This document shows positions 42,958-52,029 of a DNA stretch of 64,000 nt, piece by piece. The notes under the pieces are model-generated. The model did no database searches, was not told the origin of the DNA, and saw only the letters and a list, made by a program, of their open reading frames with translations. The translations under genes and the position numbers were made by a program. Source of the DNA: AP-15 sp963747735 (GTDB taxonomy: Bacteria; Pseudomonadota; Alphaproteobacteria; ATCC43930; CGMCC-115725); assembly GCA_963747735.1 (NCBI GenBank), contig CAVVGE010000005.1, forward strand, positions 186,001 to 250,000, given 5' to 3'. Position 1 is the first letter of the stretch; every line of letters begins with the position of its first letter.

Positions 42958-44277
42958 CGCCGGCTCGGCGCGGCCGGCGCCTGCTGCGCCAAACACGCGG
43001 CGAAAGATCGTGTCTACATGTTTGAAATGATAGGCAGGGTCGAATTGCGCCTCGATCGCCTTCGCGTCGAGAAAGCAAGAAATTTCAGGGTCGCGCTGCA
43101 ATAAGTCGCTGAAACGCCCGGCGCCGTGCCACGCAGCGAGCGCGTGGCGCTGGACGGCGACATAGGCCTCTTCGCGGCTCATGCCGGCTTGGGTCAGGGC
43201 AAGCAAGATGCGCTGAGAATCGACAAGCCCGCCCAATGATTCGAGGTTCTCTCGCATCCGTTGCGGGTATACGACCAGCCGATCGACAAGCCCGCTCAGC
43301 CGGGCGAGCGCGAAATCGAGGGCGATCGTCGCGTCGGGCGCGATGACCCGTTCGACCGAGGAATGCGCGATATCGCGCTCGTGCCACAACGCCACATTTT
43401 CAAGCGCCGGGACCACCATCGAGCGGATCAGCCGGGCGAGACCGGTCAGGTTTTCGGACAAGACCGGGTTGCGCTTGTGCGGCATTGCCGAGGAGCCTTT
43501 TTGGCCCGGCGAAAAATATTCTTCGGCCTCGCGGACCTCGGTGCGCTGCAAATGGCGAATCTCGGTAGCGAGGCGCTCGATGCCGGCGGCGATCAGCGCC
43601 AAGGCCATGAAATACTGGGCGTGCCGGTCGCGTGGAATTACCTGGGTCGAGATCGGCTCCGGTTCGAGGCCGAGCTGTTTGGCGACATGGGCTTCGACCG
43701 CCGGGTCGATATTGGCAAAGGTGCCAACCGCGCCCGAGATTGCGCAGGTAGCAATTTCCTTGCGCGCGGCAAGAAGCCGATCGCGGCCGCGGGCGAATTC
43801 TGCATAGTGCCCGGCGAGCTTCAGACCAAAGGTCGTCGGCTCGGCGTGGATGCCGTGGCTGCGCCCGACCGTCGGCGTGTATCTGTGCTCGAAAGCGCGC
43901 CGCTCGAGCGCCGTCAGCAACCCATCGAGATCCTCCAGCAACAGGTCCGCAGCTTCTTTCAGCTGAACCGCGAGCGCGGTGTCGAGCACGTCGCTCGACG
44001 TCATCCCCTGATGGACAAAGCGCGCCTCGGGGCCGACATGCTCGGCGAGATTGGTCAGAAAGGCGATCACGTCGTGATGCGTGTCGCGCTCGATCTCGTC
44101 GATACGCGCGATGTCGAAGGCGCCGCGTTCCCGTACGGCCTGCGCGGCACTCTCGGGGATGACGCCGAGCGCCGCCTGCGCATCGCAAGCATGGGCCTCG
44201 ATCTCGAGCCAGATGCGGAACCGGTTTTCGGGCGCCCAGATCTGGGCCATCCGAGGGCGGCTGTAGCGAGAGATCAT
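42949..44277 (-). CDS. purB: Adenylosuccinate lyase PurB
   Basis: 442 residues. Fumarase/aspartase superfamily; catalyses two steps of purine synthesis. The signature GQKGSSAMPHKRNPVLSENL and the TSSDVLDTALAVQL and RSHGIHAEPTTFGLKLA regions (catalytic His) are present. Convergent with, and overlapping, the M20 gene by nine bases, so no room for a terminator. The other purine genes purSQL lie at 58-62 kb in the window. Divergent from the small gene at 44403. Confidence 0.96.
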   Translation of the reverse strand: MISRYSRPRMAQIWAPENRFRIWLEIEAHACDAQAALGVIPESAAQAVRERGAFDIARIDEIERDTHHDVIAFLTNLAEHVGPEARFVHQGMTSSDVLDTALAVQLKEAADLLLEDLDGLLTALERRAFEHRYTPTVGRSHGIHAEPTTFGLKLAGHYAEFARGRDRLLAARKEIATCAISGAVGTFANIDPAVEAHVAKQLGLEPEPISTQVIPRDRHAQYFMALALIAAGIERLATEIRHLQRTEVREAEEYFSPGQKGSSAMPHKRNPVLSENLTGLARLIRSMVVPALENVALWHERDIAHSSVERVIAPDATIALDFALARLSGLVDRLVVYPQRMRENLESLGGLVDSQRILLALTQAGMSREEAYVAVQRHALAAWHGAGRFSDLLQRDPEISCFLDAKAIEAQFDPAYHFKHVDTIFRRVFGAAGAGRAEPASS

Positions 44278-44402
44278 GCGACGATCATAGCCGAGCCGGC
44301 CTAGCGTAGCGAGCGAGCGGTTGTGGGTTCACCGCCAGCGGTAGGGGAAACTTTCGTCCCGCCGGGTTGTTCGCGAGACGATGCTTGGGCAAGGAGGATC
44401 TC

Positions 44403-44759
44403 ATGCCGGCGCAGCTCGTGATCGGCTTGTTTTATTCGAGCGGTATCGCCCTCGACGCCTATCACCGGCTGCGAACGGAAGGGGTACCGGCCAGCAGGCT
44501 TCTGCATCGGGTGCTCAAGGCGACCGGCACACCCCCGCCTAATGTCGAAACCGAGCTCGAAGCACTCGATGTCGATCCGCTCATATGGGGCGATGTGCGC
44601 CAAACCTTCGCTCCATTGATTCATAATGGCGAGACGGCTGTCTTTGTCGATGTCGGCGACGATCGCGAAGCAGAGTTCGCCGCCGAGGTCTTGCAACTCT
44701 ACGACCCGATCATGATCGAAACGGTAACGAGCGGTCGACAACCCCGGGCTGCTTTATAA
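44403..44759 (+). CDS. Small protein of unknown function
   Basis: 118 residues, acidic. ATG with a perfect AAGGAGG ribosome site eight bases upstream and good codon use. The opening VIGLFYSSGIALDAYHRLRTEGVPASRLLHRVLKATG has an alpha/beta pattern like small ferredoxin-fold or stress proteins that modulate by a beta-alpha-beta unit; a second half (VFVDVGDDREAEFAAEVLQLYDPIMIE) repeats that pattern. I do not recognise a family. It is divergent from purB; a gap of 249 bases (44760-45008) after it contains no gene I can support. Confidence 0.6.
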   Translation: MPAQLVIGLFYSSGIALDAYHRLRTEGVPASRLLHRVLKATGTPPPNVETELEALDVDPLIWGDVRQTFAPLIHNGETAVFVDVGDDREAEFAAEVLQLYDPIMIETVTSGRQPRAAL

Positions 44760-45008
44760 TCGATTGTCGAGAATCAGCGAACTGCATGATATGCCGGGCC
44801 AGCGCCCGCGAAGTCGTCGGCGGCAATAGCGTCGAGGAGGATCGCGCGGCCCCACCGGCAGCGCGCGCGCTCGAATTGGACAGGCGCGGTGCGTTGGACC
44901 ACGAATCATCGGCCTGCACTAAGCATGTGGTCCGTCACCGCGCCCGTCGCACCGCTCGCCGGGCAACGCCCGCAGCGCGCGCGACCGAGCCGCTGCCCGA
45001 CCGGAGCC

Positions 45009-45386
45009 TTATCCCGGTTGCTGCTGGTCTTTCGGCAACAGCTCCTGGCGGTAGGTCGGGCGCAGGATGTCGAGGCGCATCGGCACCGGGGTGCCGAGCC
45101 ACAGCGCGTTCTTGCTGTGGTCGTCGTACGAGCTTTCGGTCAGCGGGTGAACCAGCACGTCGAGCCCTTCCCGGTTCAGCATCAGCCAAGGCACGACGTT
45201 CTGGAATTCTTCGTTCATGAAGATCACGTTGAACTGCGAGATCGGATGGGGACCGCGCGGCTCGTCGCTAAAACCGCCGGGCTCGACGGCGAATTTGCCG
45301 ATGATCGTCTCGCGCAGCTGTGTCGCGAGCGGCTTGGTGGCGGCGTCGTAATAAACGTGCGCGTGATAGCCTTTGACTTCGCTCAT
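45009..45386 (-). CDS. DOPA 4,5-dioxygenase family protein
   Basis: 125 residues. The family starts with a YHAHVYYD motif (His8 and His10 here, likely metal ligands) and ends with a conserved HPLTESSYDDHSKNALWLGTPVPM. Named after plant and fungal DOPA dioxygenases, bacterial members are small aromatic-ring extradiol enzymes of uncertain substrate. ATG at 45386 has AAGGGAG upstream; longer frames lack support. It is divergent from the CmcJ/NvfI-like gene with 140 bases between starts, and the two may be co-regulated. Confidence 0.88.
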   Translation of the reverse strand: MSEVKGYHAHVYYDAATKPLATQLRETIIGKFAVEPGGFSDEPRGPHPISQFNVIFMNEEFQNVVPWLMLNREGLDVLVHPLTESSYDDHSKNALWLGTPVPMRLDILRPTYRQELLPKDQQQPG

Positions 45387-45526
45387 TGTGGCGCTCCCTT
45401 CATCAATTCTGCCAAATTGTCGCAGAGTGCGTGCCGACGCGCAACCTGGGACCGGCATTTGACGGCCGCGGCGCCGTGTTCTACGGTCGGGTCCATTCGA
45501 CGATCAACCTTCGCGCGGAGGGCAAG

Positions 45527-46363
45527 ATGGACGGCATGGCAGCGGCGGACCTGAACAGCATCGTGGCGCCGCTCAACTTTCTCGCGCCGATGGCGGAAAG
45601 GCCCGTCGCTTACAATTACGAGCCGCCGCCGGGAACGCCGCAGCGCACCGGGCGCAACATCGAGCACCAGGTCAGGATTAGCGACGCACGGCCGATGATC
45701 GACCGTTTGTCGCTCGACAAGGAAGGATTTGCGCTGCTCCGCCACCAGACGGCGGTGTCGAATTTCTACGACGAAGCGCAGATCCGAGAGATCTACTATC
45801 CGGAATGCGAGCGGGTCATGAAAGCAGCGACCGGCGCCGCGCGCGTCGTCGCCTTCGACCATATCGTGCGCAACAAGGCGATGTCGGAAAAGGACAAGAC
45901 GATCAAGATTCCGGCGAAGCGCGTGCACAATGATTACACCGCCTGGTCGTCACCGCAGCGGGTGCGCGACCTGATGGGCAACGAGGCCGAGGAATTGCTG
46001 AAGCACCGCTTTGCCATCAACAATCTGTGGCGGCCGATCCGCGGCCCGGTGCTCGAATCGCCGCTGACCTTGTGCGACGCCGAGAGCCTCGAAGAAGAAA
46101 ACCTGATCGGCAGCGATCTCAAATATCCGGACCGCACCGGCGAGACCTATTCGATCACCTACAACCCGAACCAGCGCTATTACTATTTTCCGCGGATGCA
46201 GGCTGACGAGGCGGTGCTGATCCGCTGCTTCAATTCGGCGAGGGCCGGCGCGCACCGGTTTTCCGCGCATACCGGCTTCGACGACCCGACCTCGCCGCTC
46301 GACGCGCCGCCGCGCGAGAGCCTGGAGGTGCGCATGCTGGTGTTCTTCCCGCCCGGCGCCTGA
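45527..46363 (+). CDS. CmcJ/NvfI family oxidoreductase (2-oxoglutarate/Fe(II)-type)
   Basis: 278 residues. Best match is the CmcJ/NvfI/AsaB family found in secondary metabolism, with NTE signal in RVHNDYTAWSSPQRVRDL (His134 and Asp136 of an HxD facial triad), WRPIRGPVLESPLTLCDA, YYYFPRMQADEAVLIRCF and a late SAHTGFDD (His248, third ligand) and an Arg near residue 269. Some members are hydroxylases, others methyltransferase partners (CmcJ with CmcI). ATG at 45527 has GGAGGGCAAG upstream. No biosynthetic cluster surrounds it. Confidence 0.82.
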   Translation: MDGMAAADLNSIVAPLNFLAPMAERPVAYNYEPPPGTPQRTGRNIEHQVRISDARPMIDRLSLDKEGFALLRHQTAVSNFYDEAQIREIYYPECERVMKAATGAARVVAFDHIVRNKAMSEKDKTIKIPAKRVHNDYTAWSSPQRVRDLMGNEAEELLKHRFAINNLWRPIRGPVLESPLTLCDAESLEEENLIGSDLKYPDRTGETYSITYNPNQRYYYFPRMQADEAVLIRCFNSARAGAHRFSAHTGFDDPTSPLDAPPRESLEVRMLVFFPPGA

Positions 46364-46378
46364 CCGGGCGGTCATTTC

Positions 46379-46412
46379 TTGCGTCTCCTCGGTCCGCTCC
46401 GGGGGGACGCAA
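46379..46412. terminator. Hairpin between convergent genes
   Basis: TTGCGTC at 46379-46385 pairs with GACGCAA at 46406-46412, extended by wobble pairs in the TCCTC/GGGGG part. It lies between the CmcJ-like gene and the convergent permease gene. There is no T-run on either strand. Confidence 0.4.
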
Positions 46413-46414
46413 CC

Positions 46415-47302
46415 CTATCGCTTGATGTCGCTGATCGACAGGCTGGCCACGACATAGCGCCGGAGCGCTAAGAGCAGCAGCACGGGCGGCAAAACGTAGA
46501 CGATCGCAGCCGCCATCATCGCATTCCATGGTGCGTCGGTGTCCTCGAACAACTGCCCCTGCGTCACCGACAGGGTCATGTTGTCCACCGACAACAGCAC
46601 CGACTGGTACAAATAGTCGTTCCAGGAGAGCAGCAGCGCGAAAATCGCCGCGACCGACAGCGCCGGCGTCATCAACGGCAGAAATATCCGCCAGTAGAGG
46701 TGAATGGGAGAGGCGCCATCGACCCGCGCCGCATCGTCCAGCTCAAACGGGATCAGGCTCCCGTAGAGCTGCATGATCAGGATGGCAAAGGGGGTGGCGA
46801 ACGCCACCTGCGCCGTGATGACCGCCCAATGGCTGCCCAAAAGCCCGTAAGTGTGCATGATCCGATAGTATGGGACGATCAGAAAGGACGACGGGATCGC
46901 GTAGGTCAGGATCGCGGCATTGGTAAGCAACTGACCTTTGCTCAGCCGCATCCGGCTGACGGCGAAGCTCGCCAGCGATCCGATCAATACGCTCAACACC
47001 ATCGTCGCCACACCGATGTAAAGGCTGTTGGCGTAGAGATGCCAGAAATTCTCGAGATAGCGGGCTTCCTGCATGACCGCCGAGCGGAAGCCTTCGAGCG
47101 ACGGGTCGGGGGGCCAGATATTGCCGTCGAACTCGACCTCGCCCTCTTCCGGGTCAAGCGCAATCGACAGCAGGTTGTAGACCGGCGCCAGCGACCAGAT
47201 CAGCAGGACCGCGCACAGCACCACCGAGCCCGCCTCGATCAGAGCCCGGCGCAGCCGGGCGCGCCGGCGCGCCCACCGGGCAAAACGCGGGGCGATACTC
47301 AT
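46415..47302 (-). CDS. ABC transporter permease, MalG/CUT1 type
   Basis: 295 residues, six predicted helices. EAA loop LDDAARVDGASPIHLYWRIFLPLMTPAL is that of carbohydrate-uptake permeases. It overlaps the upstream permease gene by four bases. The second permease and an LLM oxidoreductase gene precede it. No ATPase or binding protein gene is beside it, so it would have to share those from another locus or be a remnant of a larger operon. Confidence 0.88.
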   Translation of the reverse strand: MSIAPRFARWARRRARLRRALIEAGSVVLCAVLLIWSLAPVYNLLSIALDPEEGEVEFDGNIWPPDPSLEGFRSAVMQEARYLENFWHLYANSLYIGVATMVLSVLIGSLASFAVSRMRLSKGQLLTNAAILTYAIPSSFLIVPYYRIMHTYGLLGSHWAVITAQVAFATPFAILIMQLYGSLIPFELDDAARVDGASPIHLYWRIFLPLMTPALSVAAIFALLLSWNDYLYQSVLLSVDNMTLSVTQGQLFEDTDAPWNAMMAAAIVYVLPPVLLLLALRRYVVASLSISDIKR

Positions 47303-48216
47303 GCCGCGACCTCGGCGGTTTGCAAGCGGCGCATCAGGATGATCGCGATCGGGATCAGCACCGGCAGGGCCGACATCACCACGGCGACGCCGAGCGCCGG
47401 CTGGCCGCCGTCGAAGGCGTAATCAAAGCCCAGCGTCGCCAGCACTTGCGAGGCATCTGCCGGCCCTCTCTGCGAGACCAGATAGACGGTGACGAAGTCG
47501 CCGAGGGTCCAGAGCGTCGAGAGCAACGTGCAGACGAGGTAGAGGTTCGCCAGCAGGGGGAAGGTGACATGGACAAAGCGGCGGGGGCCGGTTGCCCCAT
47601 CGACCTCGGCGGCGTCATAGATGTTGCGGGCTATCGTCAGGCGTCCGGCGATGAAGATTATGGTCCAGAACGGCATCCATTTCCAAATGTAGGCGACGAT
47701 GTCGGACCCGAGCGCCAGCCAGCGGCTGGTCAGCCAGTTGGGGCCGTCGATGCCGAACAGCGCTTGCAACACGAGATCGACCAACCCAGGCTCGCCGATC
47801 AGCATCCAATGAAACGAGATGGCCGCCTGAGCCGCGGCGATCAGCCACGGCAAAATATAGGCGACGAGCACCACCCTGATCCACCAGCGCGGGCGCAGAA
47901 AAAAACCGGACAGCAGCAATGCCAGAAACATCTTTATGTTCACGCCGATGCCGACAAAGAGCAAGGTATTGACGATTGTCCGCACGTAGGTCGGGTCGGT
48001 AAACAAGTCGTCATAAAGGGCGGGCCTGGCGGCCATCCACAGCGCATAGGCAAAAGGATAAACAATAAAGAAAAAAAACACTGCCACATACGGCAAGACG
48101 AAAGCGATCGCCCACCTGAAATCCGCGCCCCGCAGATCGGAGCGCCGGCGCGGCTGAGACGGCCGATTGGCGTTGAACGGCCGTTCCAAGCCGAGAACTT
48201 GATCGGTTCCGCTCAT
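47299..48216 (-). CDS. ABC transporter permease, MalF/UgpA type
   Basis: 305 residues, six helices with a long periplasmic loop. EAA motif NIYDAAEVDGATGPRRFVHVTFPLL. It pairs with the MalG-type gene downstream. It starts ten bases after the LLM oxidoreductase gene, so the three form one operon on the minus strand (LLM, permease F, permease G). Sugar, polyol or other CUT1 substrates cannot be distinguished. Confidence 0.88.
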   Translation of the reverse strand: MSGTDQVLGLERPFNANRPSQPRRRSDLRGADFRWAIAFVLPYVAVFFFFIVYPFAYALWMAARPALYDDLFTDPTYVRTIVNTLLFVGIGVNIKMFLALLLSGFFLRPRWWIRVVLVAYILPWLIAAAQAAISFHWMLIGEPGLVDLVLQALFGIDGPNWLTSRWLALGSDIVAYIWKWMPFWTIIFIAGRLTIARNIYDAAEVDGATGPRRFVHVTFPLLANLYLVCTLLSTLWTLGDFVTVYLVSQRGPADASQVLATLGFDYAFDGGQPALGVAVVMSALPVLIPIAIILMRRLQTAEVAA

Positions 48217-48226
48217 CTCGCTCGGC

Positions 48227-49252
48227 TCAGTCGGCCGCCGGGCCGACCCGGCGCAGCGCCGGCAGCAATTCGTCGCTGATCAGCCGCATGCTCGAGAGCG
48301 CATGAGCGACCGGCATGCCGCTCCAATGCGTTCGAAAGATCAGAAAGTTGGCGCCGGCCTGTTCCCAGCATGGGCGCAGCTCTTCGTAGCATTCCTCGGG
48401 GCTGCCGAGGATGAACCGGTCGCGCAGCAGGCTGTCGAGCGATTGGCGGAACGAGTCCTGCCCCGGCAAGACCTGGTCCTGACCCCATTGCGCATAGGTC
48501 CGGTACTTCTCGGCGAGGTATGGCCCGGCCATTTCCACAGCCGCGCGCTTGTCCTTGGCGCAGAAGATCTCGCGCAGATAGGGCAGCACCGTCGGGAACG
48601 GTTTGCCTAAACGCGTGAGCTCAGCGCGGTACAGGCCGATTTGGTTCGCGATCACCGGCATCGTCGCATGCGGGTTGATGAAGAGGCTGTCGCCGAGGCG
48701 TGCCGCGCGACGCACCGCGGCGTCGCTGTTGGCGGCGATCCAGATCGGCGGGTGCGGCTGCTGCACCGGGCGGCAGGTCGCGGTCACGTCGGTCAGCTTG
48801 CAGATTTCGTTCTCGAAAGAAACGCGCTCCCCGGTCCACAGCCGCTTGACCACATCGAGGCATTGCTCGAAGCGGCGCACGCGCCCTCCCTTCGGCACGC
48901 CGAACGCGTCGAATTCGACCTCGCGATAGCCCAGGCCGACGCCAAAGACGAAATTGCCGCGCCAGATCGCGTCGAGCGAGGCAATGCATTCGGCGGTTTC
49001 GACCGGATTGTGCAGGGCCGCGAGCAACACCCCGGCGATGCCGGTCATCTCGCCCGCCTCGGCGGCGAGCCGTGCCAGAAACGGGACCAATTGCAGCTGG
49101 CGCACGCCGTCGCTCAGATAATGCTGGCCGGTCGCGACGGCATCCCAGCCGCGGTCGCGCGCGAGCCGTGCCATCGCGTATTGCCCTTCGAGCTCGGCGA
49201 CGATGTCGCTTCCCGGCGGGTGCTGGCCGGTAAGGAATATCCCGATTTTCAT
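48227..49252 (-). CDS. LLM class flavin-dependent oxidoreductase
   Basis: 341 residues, luciferase-like fold. Blocks: MKIGIFLTGQHPPGSD at the N-terminus, RDRGWDAVATGQHYLSD, NPVETAECIASLDAIWRGNFVFGVGLGYREVEFDAFGV, and QPHPPIWIAANSDAAVRRAARLGDSLFINPHAT. It differs from the one at 2359 (about a third or less apparent identity in key regions). Linked upstream to the two sugar-type permeases, and divergent from the alpha/beta hydrolase gene. Confidence 0.87.
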   Translation of the reverse strand: MKIGIFLTGQHPPGSDIVAELEGQYAMARLARDRGWDAVATGQHYLSDGVRQLQLVPFLARLAAEAGEMTGIAGVLLAALHNPVETAECIASLDAIWRGNFVFGVGLGYREVEFDAFGVPKGGRVRRFEQCLDVVKRLWTGERVSFENEICKLTDVTATCRPVQQPHPPIWIAANSDAAVRRAARLGDSLFINPHATMPVIANQIGLYRAELTRLGKPFPTVLPYLREIFCAKDKRAAVEMAGPYLAEKYRTYAQWGQDQVLPGQDSFRQSLDSLLRDRFILGSPEECYEELRPCWEQAGANFLIFRTHWSGMPVAHALSSMRLISDELLPALRRVGPAAD

Positions 49253-49342
49253 GACCCTTCGGCTCGGCCGGTTGTTCCGCTGCGCGCGGTCCTAGATGAT
49301 CGTCGGCGCCGGGGCAAGACGATGGCGGTGGAGGGGGGCAGG

Positions 49343-50155
49343 ATGGAGGGCTTTGCAGCGAGCGACGGCGTGCGGCTCGCTTATCGAATCGACGACTTCA
49401 CAGATCCCTGGCAGCAGGCGCCTGCGCTGTTGCTGCTGCACGCGGCGATGGGCAGCTCGCGTCGCTATTACGCCTGGATCCCCCCGCTTGCACGCCATTA
49501 TCGCGTCGTGCGCATGGACTTGCGCGGGCACGGCTCCTCGGAGGTCCCTCCGGCCGGCCAAACCCTGACGCTTGATCGTCTGGTGACCGATGTCACCGAG
49601 CTGATGGGCCATCTCGGCTTGCCCTCGGCGCATATCGTCGGCAACTCGGCAGGTGGCTATCTCGCCCAGCAATTGGCGATGAACCAGCCCGCGACGGTGC
49701 GCAGCCTGATGCTGTTCGGCTCGACCCCGGGGCTCAAGCGCAGCCAGGCGCCGAGCTGGATCCCGCAGATCGAGCAAAAGGGCCTGCGCGGGTTTCTGGC
49801 CGAGACGATCGCCGAAAGGCTGCCGCTCGCCGAGGTCGATCCGGGTCTCGTCGAATGGTTTCTCGACGAGGCGGCAAAAAACGACCCGGCCTATATCGGC
49901 CAATTTGTGCTGTTGATGGCCAGTTTTGATTGGAGCGGTGAGTTGGGCCGCATCCGCTGCCCGACCATGGTCGTGGTGCCCGGCGCCGAGCCGATCGGCT
50001 CCGCCGAAAATTACGAGCCCTTCGGCCGCCTCGTCCCCGATGTCGAAATGAGGGTCTACGACGGCGCGCCGCACAATATCTGCGACGCCTTTCCCGATCG
50101 CTGCGCCGCCGACGTTCTCGATTTTCTGACCCGCCGCTTCGGCCTCGGCATTTAA
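49343..50155 (+). CDS. Alpha/beta hydrolase
   Basis: 270 residues. Nucleophile Ser102 in IVGNSAGGYL, an oxyanion-hole LLLLHAAMGSS, RMDLRGHGSSEVP and a C-terminal GAPHNICDAFPDR with the catalytic His. The acid residue may be the Glu in VVVPGAEPI rather than the usual Asp. ATG at 49343 is favoured by GGAGGGGGGCAGG; another ATG at 49322 in the same frame adds seven residues. It ends four bases before the convergent amidase gene. Confidence 0.88.
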   Translation: MEGFAASDGVRLAYRIDDFTDPWQQAPALLLLHAAMGSSRRYYAWIPPLARHYRVVRMDLRGHGSSEVPPAGQTLTLDRLVTDVTELMGHLGLPSAHIVGNSAGGYLAQQLAMNQPATVRSLMLFGSTPGLKRSQAPSWIPQIEQKGLRGFLAETIAERLPLAEVDPGLVEWFLDEAAKNDPAYIGQFVLLMASFDWSGELGRIRCPTMVVVPGAEPIGSAENYEPFGRLVPDVEMRVYDGAPHNICDAFPDRCAADVLDFLTRRFGLGI

Positions 50156-50159
50156 ACCG

Positions 50160-51572
50160 TCAGCCCGTCAAACCCGGCGGATGGCGTTCGTGCCATTGGG
50201 TGGCCTGCTGATAGGCCCAGCCGATGCGCAACGCGCTCGCCTCGTCATAGCCACGGCAGACGATCTGCAGCGACAACGGGAGCCCCGTGGCGGTGAAGCC
50301 GTTGGGGACGGCCAGCGCGCATAATTCGAGCGCGTTGACGAATCGCGTGAAATGCGCGGGGGTCGTGTTCTGATCAACCGCGTCGAGCGACACCGCCGCA
50401 GTCGTGGTCGTCGGCGTCAACAGCGCATCGGCCGCGGCGGCGCCAAGCGCAGCAGCAAATTCCTCTTTGGCCTCAGCCTGCTCGCGCAGGGCTCCGAGAT
50501 AATCGCGCGAAGAGACGCTTTTTCCCGAAGCGATCCTCGGCCGCACCGCCTCATCGATCGGGAGGCTCATATCATCGATCAGGTCGCCGACAAGAAAATA
50601 GGATTCGGCGCCGATGATCCGACCGGTCAGCCGGGTATAGTCGGCAAACCGGCGCGGTAATTCGACCGTCACGATCTCGGCGCCGAGCCGCGCCAGTGTT
50701 TCAAGCGCCGCATCGTACGCAGCCAGCATTTCCGGGGCGACGCGGTCGCGCTCTATCGCCGGCATCCGCGCCAACCGCAGCCCGCGCACACCCCGCCTCA
50801 ACACCGGCATCGGGTCGTCCGGGCTTATGCCGAAGGTGCGCTTGTCGAGCGGGTCCGATCCCTGCATCGCGTTATAGAGCAGCGCGGCATCCTCCACCGA
50901 GCGAGCCATTGGACCGGGTGTGTCGAGGCTGGGGCTCAGCGGCAAAATCCCGTGGGTGCTGACCCGGCCGATCGTCGTCTTGAGGCCCGAGAGCCCGCAC
51001 CACGAGGCCGGGAGCCGGACCGACCCGCCGGTGTCGGTGCCGATCCCCCAGGGCGCCATGCCGGCGGCGACCGCCACCCCGGTGCCGCTGCTCGAACCGC
51101 CGGGCGTGCGCGCCACCGCCAGGTCCCACGGGTTCCAAGGCGTGCCGCGATGCTGGTTGGTGCCCCACCCACCCATCGCGAATTCGACCGTATGGGTCTT
51201 GCCGATCACGATCATCCCGGTCGCGATCAAGCGCTTGGCGAGGGTCGCGGTATAGGTCGAGCGCCGGTCGCGCCAGACTTCGGAGCCGCCGGTCGTCACC
51301 CGCCCTTCGATCTCGATCAGATCCTTGAGCGCGATCGGGATGCCGTGCAGCGGCCCGATCCGATGCCCCGACCGGATCGCCCGGTCGGCCGCTTCTGCGG
51401 CGAGCCGCGCTTCTGGCGCGTACACCTCGACAAAAGCGTGCAGCTTTTGCTCCTGCGAGCGGATGCGCGCGAGCAAGGCATCGACGAGATCGACCGGCGA
51501 GAGTCGGCCGGCCCCGATCTCGGCCGACAGCACATGGACCGGGAGAAACGTCGGATCATCGGCGAGCGGCAT
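50160..51572 (-). CDS. Amidase signature family enzyme
   Basis: 470 residues. The Lys-Ser-Ser catalytic triad is legible: Lys83 (IPIALKDLIEI), cis-Ser160 (PGGSSSGTG) and Ser184 (GTDTGGSVR). These hydrolases act on C-N bonds of amides, including allophanate, urea-like amides and aryl amides. It is convergent with the alpha/beta hydrolase with four bases between. A frame to 51608 exists, but ATG 51572 is preferred. It could release ammonia from an amide alongside the hydrolase and LLM enzyme, though this is inference. Confidence 0.9.
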   Translation of the reverse strand: MPLADDPTFLPVHVLSAEIGAGRLSPVDLVDALLARIRSQEQKLHAFVEVYAPEARLAAEAADRAIRSGHRIGPLHGIPIALKDLIEIEGRVTTGGSEVWRDRRSTYTATLAKRLIATGMIVIGKTHTVEFAMGGWGTNQHRGTPWNPWDLAVARTPGGSSSGTGVAVAAGMAPWGIGTDTGGSVRLPASWCGLSGLKTTIGRVSTHGILPLSPSLDTPGPMARSVEDAALLYNAMQGSDPLDKRTFGISPDDPMPVLRRGVRGLRLARMPAIERDRVAPEMLAAYDAALETLARLGAEIVTVELPRRFADYTRLTGRIIGAESYFLVGDLIDDMSLPIDEAVRPRIASGKSVSSRDYLGALREQAEAKEEFAAALGAAAADALLTPTTTTAAVSLDAVDQNTTPAHFTRFVNALELCALAVPNGFTATGLPLSLQIVCRGYDEASALRIGWAYQQATQWHERHPPGLTG

Positions 51573-51663
51573 GATTTCCCCACCAAAACCGGGCAGCGCT
51601 GCCAGCATACGCCCGCAGCGCCGAGCGCTGTCAATCGAGGGCGTTACCCCAGAAAGCGACGGC

Positions 51664-51906
51664 TTATTCTCTGGGTCTTTGTTCGAGCGCTATCCGGATT
51701 TTGATCAGCTCGCTTCGCATTTCGACAAACAAAGCGAGAAGGCCGCAAAAGATCAAGGCAACGACAAAGCCGGCGACAGCACCGATCACGGCACGCCTCG
51801 GCGAACCGTGGGGAAGAGAGGCGCCCGCCGCCGCACCCACAACGATAAAAATCAGCGCGAGGAGCCCGTTCAAAAACCGGATGGCCCCGGCCAGGAGCTT
51901 GTTCAT
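51664..51906 (-). CDS. Small two-helix membrane protein
   Basis: 80 residues with two hydrophobic segments (LLALIFIVVGAAAGASL and VIGAVAGFVVALIFCGLLALFVEM) and a short charged C-terminus. The pattern is that of small inner membrane proteins of unknown role. ATG is preceded by GAGG. It lies 91 bases upstream of the amidase gene on the same strand. I do not recognise a named family. Confidence 0.6.
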   Translation of the reverse strand: MNKLLAGAIRFLNGLLALIFIVVGAAAGASLPHGSPRRAVIGAVAGFVVALIFCGLLALFVEMRSELIKIRIALEQRPRE

Positions 51907-52029
51907 CGCGCCTCGAATACCCGGTCCAACCGGCTAGGCGCAGATCTGGCGCTCGGCACCCGGAAACGTCCGCGAAGCGGCAACCTCCACCCTGCCCCGG
52001 AACGCCGGCCCGCGCGGGGAGGGGGTCCC

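Noticed and set aside
44760..45008. Possible small gene on the minus strand with AILLDAIAADDF
   Set aside because: No start or stop signals that fit and no family match; left as an unannotated gap.
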